Origin: Pseudomonas sp. BN102
GTDB lineage: Bacteria > Pseudomonadota > Gammaproteobacteria > Pseudomonadales > Pseudomonadaceae
Direction: 5' to 3'
NCBI RefSeq assembly: GCF_029871245.1
Contig: NZ_SSON01000035.1
Span: 1-51,580 of the forward strand
DNA length: 51,580 nt
Each line of letters starts with the position of its first letter. The first letter of the stretch is position 1. Position numbers and translations under genes: made by a program. Of the stretch, positions 18,381 to 26,632 are shown piece by piece. The notes below the pieces were generated by a model that had not been told where the DNA came from, did not search any database, and saw only the letters and a program-made list of their open reading frames with translations.

Positions 18381-18737
18381 GTGGGCGCCGGACAAGGAAC
18401 CGGCAAATGAGACCGCCCAGGCATTGGCCCCGGAATTTTCCAGGCAATTGGATATGGGGATTCAACGGCGCCAGGCGCAATCTGAGCCCGTCACAGAACT
18501 CGCTTCGGCAAGGTTGATCCAGATGCACCCGCCCCGACTCCACCCACTATTTCCCGTCATCTTCGGGCGTCTCGGCTTTTCCACTGCCCGCATGGCGATA
18601 GCGACCTCCGGCTCACCCCATGGCTTCGCCCGGGACATCACACCGGAGAGCGGTGAACGCTTCCAGGCCTTCGAAGTCAGGCCGGCCGGCGCCCCGGACA
18701 GCCGCTGATCGCCACCGACCGTTCCGCCACCTGCAGC
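18381..18737. other. Intergenic stretch with no supported gene
   Basis: About 360 bp between the folE terminator and the ribosome site of the next small gene. Both strands hold open frames of about 110 codons, but their composition is shadow-like and I see no domain, ribosome site or conserved motif to support them. Confidence 0.5.
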
Positions 18738-18749
18738 AGGAGATGGACC

Positions 18750-18983
18750 ATGTCGAACCAAGCAACCCTCACCATCCTGATCCGCGCCGCCCGGCAATCC
18801 ACCGACGGACTTTCGTCACACCTGCAAAGCCTGGTCGCGAGTCTTGGCGGCCAGTTGGACGCCCTCGAAGCAGATGTCTGGATCATCACCAGCCAGGATG
18901 ACGTCGGTACTGCGGCCGAGGCCCTCGGTGGGCTGTTCGACAGCGGACTGGTGAGTTACCTGGGTTTTGGCGACCGGGTCTGA
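18750..18983 (+). CDS. Small hypothetical protein (77 residues)
   Basis: A soluble acidic 77-residue protein with alternating helix/strand character (LTILIRAARQ, LDALEADVWIITSQDD, VSYLGFGDRV) suggestive of a small alpha/beta fold. A good AGGAGAT ribosome site lies 8-10 bases before the ATG. It converges tail-to-tail with the GFA gene; the two stop codons are adjacent without overlap. I do not recognise a family. Confidence 0.6.
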   Translation: MSNQATLTILIRAARQSTDGLSSHLQSLVASLGGQLDALEADVWIITSQDDVGTAAEALGGLFDSGLVSYLGFGDRV

Positions 18984-19331
18984 CTAGAAGCTCTTGCCGT
19001 CCACCTTCACCACCTTGAGCCCATCCAGGGGCACATCCTCCAGGCAGCGGACATTCACTGCGGCCATGGCGTTGCCCTTGGGGTCGGTGGCTTCGCCATA
19101 GGGTGCGCAGCCGCAGGTGGCACAGAAGTGATGGGCGATGTGCATGCGGTTGAAGCGATAGGTCGACAGGTCGGACTCGGGCGTGGAGAGCTTGAACTGC
19201 TCCCGGGGAACGAACCACAGCAGGTAGCCGCGCCGACTGCACAGCGAGCAGTTGCACTCCATGACCTGCTCCAGGGTGCCCTCGACCTCGAATGCGATCT
19301 TCCCGCAGTGGCAACTGCCTCGGTATCTCAT
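18984..19331 (-). CDS. GFA family (CENP-V/DUF636) zinc-binding protein
   Basis: A 115-residue protein with the metal-binding cysteine pattern of the glutathione-dependent formaldehyde-activating (GFA) family: SCHCGKIAFEVEG at the N-terminus, ECNCSLCSRRGYL, and FCATCGCAPYG in the C-terminal half. Most members have no proven formaldehyde activity, so only the fold and zinc binding are safe. I chose the ATG at 19331 (MRYRGSCHCG), which has GGAG upstream, over a start 15 codons earlier. Confidence 0.88.
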   Translation of the reverse strand: MRYRGSCHCGKIAFEVEGTLEQVMECNCSLCSRRGYLLWFVPREQFKLSTPESDLSTYRFNRMHIAHHFCATCGCAPYGEATDPKGNAMAAVNVRCLEDVPLDGLKVVKVDGKSF

Positions 19332-19418
19332 GGCCGGCACTCCGCTCAATGCCTGCTGGCAGGCTGAAGCGTCCAACTTAGTACAGGGCTGATGAACCCG
19401 CCACGGAAAAGCCAGGCC

Positions 19419-19482
19419 GTAGGGCGCGCCATGCGCACCGAAACCTGCGCGCGAGCATCCTGGTGTGCACGGCGCACCCTAC
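19419..19482. repeat. Dispersed imperfect inverted repeat (GTAGGGTGCGC family), copy 2
   Basis: Begins GTAGGGCGCGCCATGCGCAC and ends GGTGTGCACGGCGCACCCTAC-like, the same layout and length (64 bp) as the copy at 5043-5106. Confidence 0.72.
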
Positions 19483-19512
19483 TTGGTTTCATGTCGCCAA
19501 CAACCCTGGACG

Positions 19513-19535
19513 AAAAAGCCGGCTTGCGCCGGCTT
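19513..19535 (-). terminator. Terminator downstream of the GST gene
   Basis: Stem AAGCCGGC / GCCGGCTT (19516-19523 and 19528-19535) with a TTGC loop; the A run at 19513-19517 gives the T run on the minus strand. It lies about 20 bp past the GST stop. Confidence 0.8.
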
Positions 19536-19555
19536 CTTCCTGGGATTGAGCACGC

Positions 19556-20158
19556 TCAGTCGAGCATGGCCACATGTCGCGGGTGGCTGGCCACGCGGTC
19601 CAGCCAGGCGAGGATCGCCGGATAGCCGGAGAGGTCGAAGCCGCCTTCGTGGGCCACATGCGTGTAGGCATAGAGGGCGATATCGGCGATGGAATAGTGC
19701 TCGCCTACCAGGTAGGGCGTGCGTTGCAGCTGCTTTTCCATCACCTTCAACGCCTTGTACCCACGCGCATGGCACACCTTGTATTCCTCCAGGCGCTCTT
19801 CCGGAATCCCCTGGTACAGCTGGATGAAGCGCGCCACCGCAACATAGGGCTCGTGGCTGTACTGCTCGAAGAACTGCCACTGCAGCACCTGGGTGCGCAG
19901 CCGCGGTTCGCTGGGCAGCAGGTCGCTGCCCTCGGCGAGGAAATTCAGGATGGCATTGGATTCCCACAGGGTGGTGCCGTCGTCCAGCTCCAGCACCGGG
20001 ATCTTGCCGTTGGGGTTCTTCTCCAGGAACTCGGGGCTCTGGGTCTCACCCTTGAGGATGTCCACCGGAATCCACTGATACGGCAGGCCGAGCAGGTTGA
20101 GGATCAGCTTGACCTTGTAGCAGTTGCCGGAAATGTAATCGCCGTAGACCTTGTACAT
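19556..20158 (-). CDS. Glutathione S-transferase
   Basis: A 200-residue cytosolic GST: thioredoxin-like N-terminal domain (1-80) with the cis-Pro/GSH-binding stretch NGKIPVLELDDG and the ESNAIL motif (about 66-71), then the helical C-terminal domain with the N-capping motif SIADIALYAYTHVAH. The ribosome site AAGGAGGGG is strong. It lies 18 bp downstream of the aminotransferase on the same strand, so the two may be co-transcribed. Substrate and physiological role are not evident. Confidence 0.92.
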   Translation of the reverse strand: MYKVYGDYISGNCYKVKLILNLLGLPYQWIPVDILKGETQSPEFLEKNPNGKIPVLELDDGTTLWESNAILNFLAEGSDLLPSEPRLRTQVLQWQFFEQYSHEPYVAVARFIQLYQGIPEERLEEYKVCHARGYKALKVMEKQLQRTPYLVGEHYSIADIALYAYTHVAHEGGFDLSGYPAILAWLDRVASHPRHVAMLD

Positions 20159-20176
20159 CTCTCCCCTCCTTAACTG

Positions 20177-21343
20177 TCAGGCGGCCTCGGCCGCTTGTGC
20201 CTGGCGGATGACGCCCGCAAGCCGCTTGAGGCCTTCGCCCAGGCGCTCGGGCGCCACATGGCTGAAGTTCAGGCGCAGGTGGCCCGGGTGCTTGTCCGGG
20301 TCGATGAAGAACGGCTCGCCCGGCATGAAGGCGACGTTCTGCTCCAGCGCAGGCTTCAGCAGGGTACGGGTGTCCAGCGGCTGCTTCAGGGTCAGCCAGA
20401 AGAACAACCCGCCCTGGGGCACTTCCCAGCTGGCCAACTCGCCGAAGTGTTGCTCCAGCGCAGCCTGCATGGAATCGCGGCGTACGCGGTAGAAGTCACG
20501 CAGCTCGGCCAGATGCTGGCGGTACTGCTCAGTGCCGAACCATTGCAGCGCCTGCCACTGGCCGATGCGGTTGGTGTGCAGATCGGCGGACTGCTTCAGG
20601 CGCAGCAGGTGCGGGAACAGGTCCGGGGTGGCGATCAGGAAGCCCACCCGCAGGCCCGGCAGCAGCGTCTTGGACACCGTGCCGGTGTAGATCCAGCTGG
20701 CCTTCTTCAGGCGGGTGACGATGGGGGTGGCGCTGCCCTCGTCGAACACCAGCTCGCGGTAGGGCTCGTCTTCGATCAGGGTCACGCCGAACTCGTCCAG
20801 CAGCGCGGCGACCGCGTCGCGCTTGGCCTCGCTGTAGCGGGTGCCGGACGGGTTCTGGAAGGTCGGGATCAGATAGGCAAAGGCCGGCTTGTGCTGCTCC
20901 AGGCGCTGGCGCAGGGCGGCGATTTCCGGACCGTCGGCTTCCTGGGGCACGGCGATGCAGTCGGCGCCGAATAGCTGGAAGGCCTGCAGGGCCGCCAGGT
21001 AGGTGGGCGCTTCCAGCAGCACTTCGGTGCCCGGATCGATGAACAGCTTGGAGGCCAGGTCCAGGGTCTGCTGGGAACCGCTGACGATCAGCACCTGGCT
21101 GGCTTCGCAGGGCAAGCCGAGCGCCCTCGCCTCGGCGGCGATGGCCTCGCGCAGGGCAGGCTCGCCTTCACTCATGCCGTACTGGCCCATGCTCGCTGGC
21201 ATCTCGGCCCACTCCACCTTCGGCAGCATTGGCTCGGCCGGCAGGCCTCCGGCGAAGGACATCACTTCCGGACGCTGGGCGGCGGCAAGGATTTCGCGGA
21301 TCAGAGAGCTTTTCAGGCGGGCGATGCGTTCGGAGAAGGCCAT
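20177..21343 (-). CDS. PLP-dependent aminotransferase, class I/II (2-aminoadipate type)
   Basis: A 388-residue fold-type I aminotransferase resembling the LysN/2-aminoadipate and valine-pyruvate-like branch without a DNA-binding domain. Visible are FAGGLPAEPMLP, the PLP-contacting IPTFQNPSGTRYS, and the Schiff-base lysine Lys225 in GTVSKTLLPGLRVGF. It is transcribed away from a MarR-family gene, and two identical-core palindromes in the shared promoter suggest that MarR protein controls it. A -35 TTGACG (21424-21419) and -10 TAGTTT (21400-21395) with an 18-bp spacer form a plausible promoter. The amino donor is unknown. Confidence 0.87.
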   Translation of the reverse strand: MAFSERIARLKSSLIREILAAAQRPEVMSFAGGLPAEPMLPKVEWAEMPASMGQYGMSEGEPALREAIAAEARALGLPCEASQVLIVSGSQQTLDLASKLFIDPGTEVLLEAPTYLAALQAFQLFGADCIAVPQEADGPEIAALRQRLEQHKPAFAYLIPTFQNPSGTRYSEAKRDAVAALLDEFGVTLIEDEPYRELVFDEGSATPIVTRLKKASWIYTGTVSKTLLPGLRVGFLIATPDLFPHLLRLKQSADLHTNRIGQWQALQWFGTEQYRQHLAELRDFYRVRRDSMQAALEQHFGELASWEVPQGGLFFWLTLKQPLDTRTLLKPALEQNVAFMPGEPFFIDPDKHPGHLRLNFSHVAPERLGEGLKRLAGVIRQAQAAEAA

Positions 21344-21377
21344 GGATTGTCACCGGGTGCGGAAGCGAGGAAATTAA

Positions 21378-21434
21378 GTCAAACTGCTTGACCGAAACTA
21401 CGATGCCCGCGACAGATACGTCAATATGCTTGAC
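21378..21434. promoter_or_regulatory. Paired palindromic operators in the aminotransferase/marR promoter
   Basis: GTCAAACTGCTTGAC (21378-21392) and GTCAATATGCTTGAC (21420-21434) share 13 of 15 bases; each has perfect GTCAA/TTGAC arms. Their centres are 42 bp apart, four helical turns. The second covers the -35 of the aminotransferase promoter and the proposed marR start codon, so binding could block both genes. Confidence 0.72.
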
Positions 21435-21881
21435 CTGAAAAATTCCGCCATTCAGCAAGCTGCCATGGAAGCCTTCTTCTTTGGCTACCAGGCCTTCACC
21501 AGCAAGCCGGACGAGATACTCGCCCGCCGCGGCCTGTCGCGGGTGCACCACCGCATCCTGTTCTTCATCGCCAAATACCCGGGGCTGAGCGTCAAGGAAC
21601 TGCTGGGCTACCTGGGGGTGACCAAGCAGGCGCTGAACACGCCACTGCGCCAACTTATCGAGATGCACCTGGTGGAAAGCGTGGCCGCGGTCGAAGACAA
21701 GCGTAAACGCCTGCTGGGCTTCACCGCCGAGGGAGCGAAGCTGGAACAGGCCCTGCGCCGGGAGCAGGCGCGTCTGTTGCAGCGCGCCTTCGGTGAGGCC
21801 GGGGAAGAGGCGGTGCGCGGCTGGCTGCAGGTCAACCAGGCCATTTCCACCGCACGGCAGAACGAAGCCGCCGAGGGTTAA
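21426..21881 (+). CDS. MarR-family transcriptional regulator
   Basis: A 151-residue winged-helix regulator of MarR type. The recognition region is visible as LSVKELLGYLGVTKQALNTPLRQLIEMHLVE (about 57-87, written in parts: LSVKELLGYLGV, TKQALNTPLRQL) and the wing contains VEDKRKRLLGFTAEG. It is divergent from the aminotransferase and probably represses it and itself through the paired palindromes. No ribosome site precedes the start at 21426; translation could be leaderless, or begin at Met14 (21465). Its stop shares TTAA with the stop of the convergent membrane gene. Confidence 0.87.
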   Translation: MLDLKNSAIQQAAMEAFFFGYQAFTSKPDEILARRGLSRVHHRILFFIAKYPGLSVKELLGYLGVTKQALNTPLRQLIEMHLVESVAAVEDKRKRLLGFTAEGAKLEQALRREQARLLQRAFGEAGEEAVRGWLQVNQAISTARQNEAAEG

Positions 21882-22507
21882 GCGGGGGACTGAAGCTCCC
21901 GCGCGGCGCGGAAGAACACCAGCATCATGGCCACATTGCCGGCGATCAGCGGCAGCAGGCCCAGCAGCATCAGCACGATGGTGGCCATCATGATGCCTCC
22001 CACCAGGTTCAGCCAGGCCATGACCCGGAATGCCGGGTAGGCGTTCTGCACCTTCAGCATCCGCACCGCCAGCCAGGCGGTCAGGGCGCCAAGCGCGGCG
22101 ATCACCCCGAAGTAGAGCAGCATCGGCCAACCCGGCTGGGTGCTGGCGTCGCCCATCAGGAAATCCAGCACTTCGACGACCAGACTGCCGATGATCACGG
22201 CCCAGACCGGTGGTGCCAGCCCTTCGGCGGCAAAGCGCGCCTCGGCGAAAAGCTTCAGGCGGATCAGCAGGTAGCAGCCGAGCAAGGTCAGGGCCACGCC
22301 CAGCCAATCGGACAGGCGGATCATCAGCGGATCTTCCAGGGCGCCAGCGGCCACGGCCAGTCCGGTCAAGGTCACGGTTCCCACCACGCAGACCAGGCTC
22401 AGCCAGGCCAGCACCCTCAACTGCTTGGGGCTCCAGCCATTCATCTGCCGCGTCCCGACGTCCTCCACCAGCTCGACCCGCGGGGCGGCGTAGGGGTTCT
22501 CATCCAT
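21878..22507 (-). CDS. Multi-helix membrane protein of unknown function
   Basis: A 209-residue protein that opens with the NPYAAP motif found at the N-terminus of several uncharacterised membrane families, then about six hydrophobic helices (near 30-50, 65-82, 100-118, 128-148, 160-200 as two). I chose the ATG at 22507 because GGAGAG lies at proper distance; an ATG two codons earlier is too close to that site. Its stop overlaps that of marR. No transporter or enzyme signature is seen. Confidence 0.7.
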   Translation of the reverse strand: MDENPYAAPRVELVEDVGTRQMNGWSPKQLRVLAWLSLVCVVGTVTLTGLAVAAGALEDPLMIRLSDWLGVALTLLGCYLLIRLKLFAEARFAAEGLAPPVWAVIIGSLVVEVLDFLMGDASTQPGWPMLLYFGVIAALGALTAWLAVRMLKVQNAYPAFRVMAWLNLVGGIMMATIVLMLLGLLPLIAGNVAMMLVFFRAARELQSPA

Positions 22508-22567
22508 GTGCATCTCTCCAGGCGGAAAAACAACACAGTAGCCGCTGATCCCCAGGGTGCCAACCGA

Positions 22568-22600
22568 CTGTATCGGTCAACGCGCGTGTCGCTGTATCGA
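22568..22600 (+). promoter_or_regulatory. Direct repeat CTGTATCG x2, 24-bp spacing, upstream of lysE-type exporter
   Basis: CTGTATCGG (22568-22576) and CTGTATCGA (22592-22600) are direct repeats exactly 24 bp apart, 55-87 bp before the exporter start. The same element with the same 24-bp spacing lies upstream of the MocR gene near 47.8 kb. Paired direct repeats are typical of MocR-family binding sites. Confidence 0.55.
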
Positions 22601-22654
22601 GACGTTGCAAGGCACCAGGCCTTAGTCTGCGGACACAACAACCGAGTGACCGCC

Positions 22655-23272
22655 ATGAGCCTGGAACTGATCTTCGCCTTCGTCCTCTTCGCTTTCGTCA
22701 CTTCGGTGACGCCCGGCCCCAACAACATGATGCTGCTCGCCTCCGGGGTGAACTTCGGCGTGCGCCGCAGCCTGCCGCACATGCTCGGCATCAGCCTCGG
22801 TTTCATGGTGCTGGTGATAGCCGTCGGCCTGGGCCTGAGCCAAGTGTTCGAGCAGGTGCCGGCCCTCTATACCCTGCTGCGCTATGGCGGCGCTGCCTAC
22901 CTGCTTTACCTGGCCTGGAAGATCGCCGGTTCCGGCGCGCCGGACGAAGGCAACGCGGAGAAGCGGCCGAAACCCTTCACCTTTCTTCAGGCCGCCGCCT
23001 TCCAGTGGGTGAACCCCAAGGCGTGGGTAATGGCCATCGGTGCTATCACCACCTACACCCCGCAGGAAAACTTCGTGGTCAACGTGGTGCTGATCGCCGC
23101 GCTGTTCGCCCTGATCAACTGCCCCAGCGTTGGCCTCTGGACGGTCGCCGGCAGTCTGCTGCGCCGCTGGCTGGCGGAGCCGCGCATCCTGCGCCTATTC
23201 AATATCGGCATGGCCCTGCTGCTGGTGGCTTCGCTCTACCCCATCCTGGTCGACGTCAACGGAAAGATCTGA
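22655..23272 (+). CDS. LysE/RhtB family amino-acid exporter
   Basis: A 205-residue inner-membrane protein with five to six helices and the family N-terminal signature SVTPGPNNMMLLASGVNFG (19 residues, about 16-34) plus FQWVNPKAWVMAIGA in the middle. The family exports amino acids or their derivatives. I chose the ATG at 22655, where the homologous region begins. It shares TGATG with the next gene (BenE type), so the two are coupled. Its promoter carries the CTGTATCG direct repeats, suggesting control by a MocR-type regulator. Confidence 0.88.
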   Translation: MSLELIFAFVLFAFVTSVTPGPNNMMLLASGVNFGVRRSLPHMLGISLGFMVLVIAVGLGLSQVFEQVPALYTLLRYGGAAYLLYLAWKIAGSGAPDEGNAEKRPKPFTFLQAAAFQWVNPKAWVMAIGAITTYTPQENFVVNVVLIAALFALINCPSVGLWTVAGSLLRRWLAEPRILRLFNIGMALLLVASLYPILVDVNGKI

Positions 23273-24486
23273 TGACCCCTAGTTCGGAAACCCCGACCAA
23301 CGTACCGCGCCTGCGCCCCCTGGCGGACTCCTCGCCCTCCGCCGTGGTGGCGGGTTTCATCGCCATGCTCACCGGCTACACCAGCTCCCTGGTGCTGATG
23401 TTCCAGGCCGGCCAGGCCGCCGGCCTGAGCAACGCGCAGATCTCCTCCTGGATCTGGGCCCTGTCCATCGGCATGGCCGTCACCACCATCGGCCTGTCGC
23501 TGCGCTATCGCGCCCCCATAGTGGTGGCCTGGTCCACCCCAGGCGCTGCGCTGCTGATCACCAGCCTGCCAGGGGTGAGCTATGGGGAGGCGATTGGCGC
23601 CTTCATCGTTTGTGCGGTGCTGCTCGCGCTGGTCGGGCTGACCGGCGGCTTCGAGCGGCTGATGCGCCGGCTGCCCGGCTCCCTGGCGGCCGCCCTGCTG
23701 GCCGGCATCCTGTTCAAGATCGGCAGCGAGATCTTCATCGCCGCCCAGCACCGCACCACCCTGGTGCTGGCGATGTTCTTCAGTTATCTGGTGTTCAAGC
23801 GCCTGCAGCCGCGCTATGCCGTGCTGGCGGCACTGCTGGTGGGCTGCACTGCCGCAGCGGCGTTGGGCCTGCTGGACTTCAGCGGCTTCCGCTTCGCCCT
23901 GGCCGAGCCGGTCTGGACCAAGCCGGAATTCTCCCTGACCGCGGTAATCAGCATCGGCATCCCGCTCTTCGTGGTGGCCATGGCCTCGCAGAACATCCCC
24001 GGCATCGCCGTGCTGCGCGCCGACGGCTACCAGATGCCGGCCTCGCCGCTGATCTCGGTCACCGGTATCGCCTCGCTGCTGCTGGCACCCTTCGGCTCCC
24101 ACGGCATCAACCTGGCCGCCATCAGCGCGGCCATCTGCACCGGCCCGCACGCCCATGAAGACCGCGACAGGCGCTACACGGCCGCGGTCTGGTGCGGGAT
24201 TTTCTACGGCGTCGCCGGCACCTTCGGCGCCACCCTGGCGGCACTGTTCGCCGCCTTTCCAAAAGAGCTGGTGCTGTCCATCGCCGCGCTGGCGCTGTTC
24301 GGCTCCATCAGCAACGGCCTGACCGTCGCCATGCAGGAGCCCAAGGAGCGCGAGGCCGCGCTGATCACCTTCATGGTCACTGCCTCGGGCATGACCCTGC
24401 TGTCCATCGGTTCGGCCTTCTGGGGCCTGATCGCCGGGGTACTGACCTTGCTGATCCTCAACTCGGACAGCGGCCGGGACAAATGA
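23272..24486 (+). CDS. BenE-family (benzoate/H+ symporter-like) transporter
   Basis: A 404-residue protein with about twelve hydrophobic helices and BenE features: VAGFIAMLTGYTSSLVLM near the N-terminus, STPGAALL, and FGSHGINLAAISAAICTGP in the C-terminal half. BenE is a benzoate carrier, but there are no ben/cat genes here, so the substrate is uncertain. The ATG overlaps the exporter stop (TGATG), with GGAAAG before it. A perfect REP pair lies downstream and may end the transcript. Confidence 0.88.
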   Translation: MTPSSETPTNVPRLRPLADSSPSAVVAGFIAMLTGYTSSLVLMFQAGQAAGLSNAQISSWIWALSIGMAVTTIGLSLRYRAPIVVAWSTPGAALLITSLPGVSYGEAIGAFIVCAVLLALVGLTGGFERLMRRLPGSLAAALLAGILFKIGSEIFIAAQHRTTLVLAMFFSYLVFKRLQPRYAVLAALLVGCTAAAALGLLDFSGFRFALAEPVWTKPEFSLTAVISIGIPLFVVAMASQNIPGIAVLRADGYQMPASPLISVTGIASLLLAPFGSHGINLAAISAAICTGPHAHEDRDRRYTAAVWCGIFYGVAGTFGATLAALFAAFPKELVLSIAALALFGSISNGLTVAMQEPKEREAALITFMVTASGMTLLSIGSAFWGLIAGVLTLLILNSDSGRDK

Positions 24487-24533
24487 AGAAAATCGCCACA
24501 AGGCGCCTTGAATTCGCAAGGGCACACGTCTTT

Positions 24534-24589
24534 GTAGGAGCGAGCTTGCTCGCGAAGGCGGAACCGTTCGCGAGCAAGCTCGCTCCTAC
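24534..24589. repeat. Perfect REP/BIME pair between the BenE-type gene and the SDR
   Basis: A 23-bp perfect inverted repeat (24534-24556 and 24567-24589) around a 10-bp loop; arms begin GTAGGAGCGAGCTTGCTCGC. It lies between convergent genes. Confidence 0.9.
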
Positions 24590-24595
24590 CGTTCT

Positions 24596-25357
24596 TCAGA
24601 TCGCCGTGGCGCCCCCATCCACCGCCAGGGCATGGCCGGTGGTGAATCCCGCCGCGTCGCAGCAGAGGTAGAGCACCGCCGCGGCAATCTCTTCCACCTT
24701 GCCAATGCGCCCCACCGGGTGCATGGCGGCGGCGAACTCGCCTTTCTTCGGGTCGGATTCGTAAGCGCGGCGGAACATGTCGGTGTCGATCACCGCCGGG
24801 CACACCGCGTTCACCCGCACCTTCTTCTTCGCGTACTCGACGGCCGCCGACTTGGTCAGACCGATCACCGCGTGCTTGGAGGCGGCATAGATGCTCATCT
24901 TCGGCGCCGCGCCGAGACCCGCCACCGAGGCGGTGTTGACGATGGCGCCGCCGCCCTGGGCCAGCAGCAGGGGAATCTGGTGCTTCATGCAGAGCCAGAC
25001 GCCCTTGACGTTGACGCCCATGATGGCGTCGAACTCCGCGTCGCTGCCTTCCGCCAGCTTGCCCTTCTCGATCTCGATACCAGCGTTGTTGAAGGCGTAA
25101 TCGAGGCGGCCATAGGAGGCGACCGTGCCCTCCATCAACGCCTGGACCTCGGCATCGCGGGTCACGTCGCAACGGATGAAGTGCGCTTCGCCACCGGCCG
25201 CGCGAATAAGCTCCACCGTGCCTTCGCCGCCAGCAACGTCCACATCGGAAACCACCACCTTCAAACCTTCGGCGGCGAACGCCTGGGCTGTAGCACGACC
25301 GATACCGTTGGCAGCGCCGGTCACCAGGGCAACCTGGCCGGAGAACTTCATGCTCAT
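24596..25357 (-). CDS. Short-chain dehydrogenase/reductase (classical SDR)
   Basis: A 253-residue NAD(P)-dependent oxidoreductase. Rossmann motif TGAANGIG (14-21), NNAG (90-93), Ser144 and the YxxxK pair Tyr157/Lys161 in SIYAASK are all present. Asp after the second strand (VVSDVD) favours NAD over NADP. It is divergent from an NADP-dependent alkenal/quinone-type reductase. Glucose-dehydrogenase-like and 2,5-dichloro-type SDRs look alike, so the substrate cannot be named. Confidence 0.88.
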   Translation of the reverse strand: MSMKFSGQVALVTGAANGIGRATAQAFAAEGLKVVVSDVDVAGGEGTVELIRAAGGEAHFIRCDVTRDAEVQALMEGTVASYGRLDYAFNNAGIEIEKGKLAEGSDAEFDAIMGVNVKGVWLCMKHQIPLLLAQGGGAIVNTASVAGLGAAPKMSIYAASKHAVIGLTKSAAVEYAKKKVRVNAVCPAVIDTDMFRRAYESDPKKGEFAAAMHPVGRIGKVEEIAAAVLYLCCDAAGFTTGHALAVDGGATAI

Positions 25358-25582
25358 CTATGCATCCTCGACGGGAGTGGGAACTGCGGCGAAGTCTAGT
25401 CAGTCGCCGGTGCATGGCGTCAGCACTATCAAGACCTTGGTGGGCACGCCATCCAGATTGCTGATGAACCCCGGACGTCTGAATCACAGATATTCATGGC
25501 GTTACATTCCGCCCGACCCCCGAGCTTGCCCCAGGCCCGACGGAGGACTATCACCAAAGCTTTCCAATCCGGAGTTCCTGCC

Positions 25583-26587
25583 ATGCCCCTGCTCAATCGC
25601 CAGTTCCTCCTCGCCCAGCGTCCGGTCGGCCCGGCTACCCGCGAGACCTTCTCCTACGTGGAAACCCCGGCCGGCGATCCCGGCCCCGGCCAAGTGCTGG
25701 TGGAAAACCTCTACCTGTCGCTGGACCCGGCCATGCGCGGCTGGATGAACGACGCCAGGTCCTACATTGCGCCGGTGGCCCTGGGCGAAGTGATGCGCGC
25801 CCTCGGCGTTGGCAAGGTGGTGGCCTCGCAGCATCCGGACTTCAGCGTGGGCGACCATATCTGCGGCGTGGTGGGCGTGCAGGACTACTTCCTCGGCGAG
25901 CCGCGCGACTTCCAGAAGGTCGACCCGAACCGCGCGCCCCTGCCCCTCTACCTCTCCGCCCTGGGCATGACCGGCATGACGGCCTACTTCGCCCTGCTCG
26001 ACGTGGGCCAGCCAAAGGCCGGGGAAACCGTGGTCATTTCCGGCGCCGCCGGCGCGGTGGGCAGCGTGGCCGGACAGATCGCGCGAATCAAGGGCTGCCG
26101 CGTGGTGGGCATCGCCGGCGGCGCGGAGAAATGCCGCTTCCTGGTGGAGGAGCTCGGATTCGACGGCGCCATCGACTACAAGTCCGAGGACCTGCATGCC
26201 GCCCTCAAGCGCGAATGCCCGAAAGGCGTGGACGTGTATTTCGACAACGTCGGCGGCGACATCCTCGACACCGTCCTCACCCGCATCAACCGCAAGGCAC
26301 GGATCGTGATCTGCGGCGCTATCAGCCAGTACAACAACAAGCAGGCGGTGAAGGGCCCGGCCAACTACCTGGCGCTGCTGGTCAACCGCGCGCGCATGGA
26401 AGGGATGGTGGTGTTCGACTACGCGCCGCGTTTCGGCGAGGCGGTCAAGGACATCGCCGGCTGGCTGGCCAGCGGTGAACTGAAGAGCAAGGAGGATGTG
26501 GTGACGGGGCTGGAAACCTTCCCGGAAACCCTGGGCAGGCTGTTCAGCGGGGAGAACTTCGGGAAACTGGTGCTGAAAGTGCGCTGA
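25583..26587 (+). CDS. NADP-dependent oxidoreductase (MDR, leukotriene B4 12-hydroxydehydrogenase-like)
   Basis: A 334-residue medium-chain reductase without zinc-ligand cysteines. The N-terminal stretch VENLYLSLDPAMRGWM, the nucleotide-binding GAAGAVGSVAGQIAR (about 154-168) and FDNVGGDILD are hallmarks of the PTGR/CurA/YncB group that reduces alpha,beta-unsaturated ketones and aldehydes. The ATG at 25583 has GGAG upstream; the open frame further left lacks homology. It is convergent with pyrF. Role probably in detoxification of reactive enones; substrate inferred. Confidence 0.9.
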   Translation: MPLLNRQFLLAQRPVGPATRETFSYVETPAGDPGPGQVLVENLYLSLDPAMRGWMNDARSYIAPVALGEVMRALGVGKVVASQHPDFSVGDHICGVVGVQDYFLGEPRDFQKVDPNRAPLPLYLSALGMTGMTAYFALLDVGQPKAGETVVISGAAGAVGSVAGQIARIKGCRVVGIAGGAEKCRFLVEELGFDGAIDYKSEDLHAALKRECPKGVDVYFDNVGGDILDTVLTRINRKARIVICGAISQYNNKQAVKGPANYLALLVNRARMEGMVVFDYAPRFGEAVKDIAGWLASGELKSKEDVVTGLETFPETLGRLFSGENFGKLVLKVR

Positions 26588-26632
26588 TCGGCGCGATGAG
26601 TGCGCTGCCGGGTAGGCAGCGCAAGGAATGCA

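Noticed and set aside
18379-18797. Two overlapping open frames of about 110 codons on opposite strands after folE
   Set aside because: No recognisable domain, poor composition and no ribosome site; reported only as unassigned intergenic sequence.
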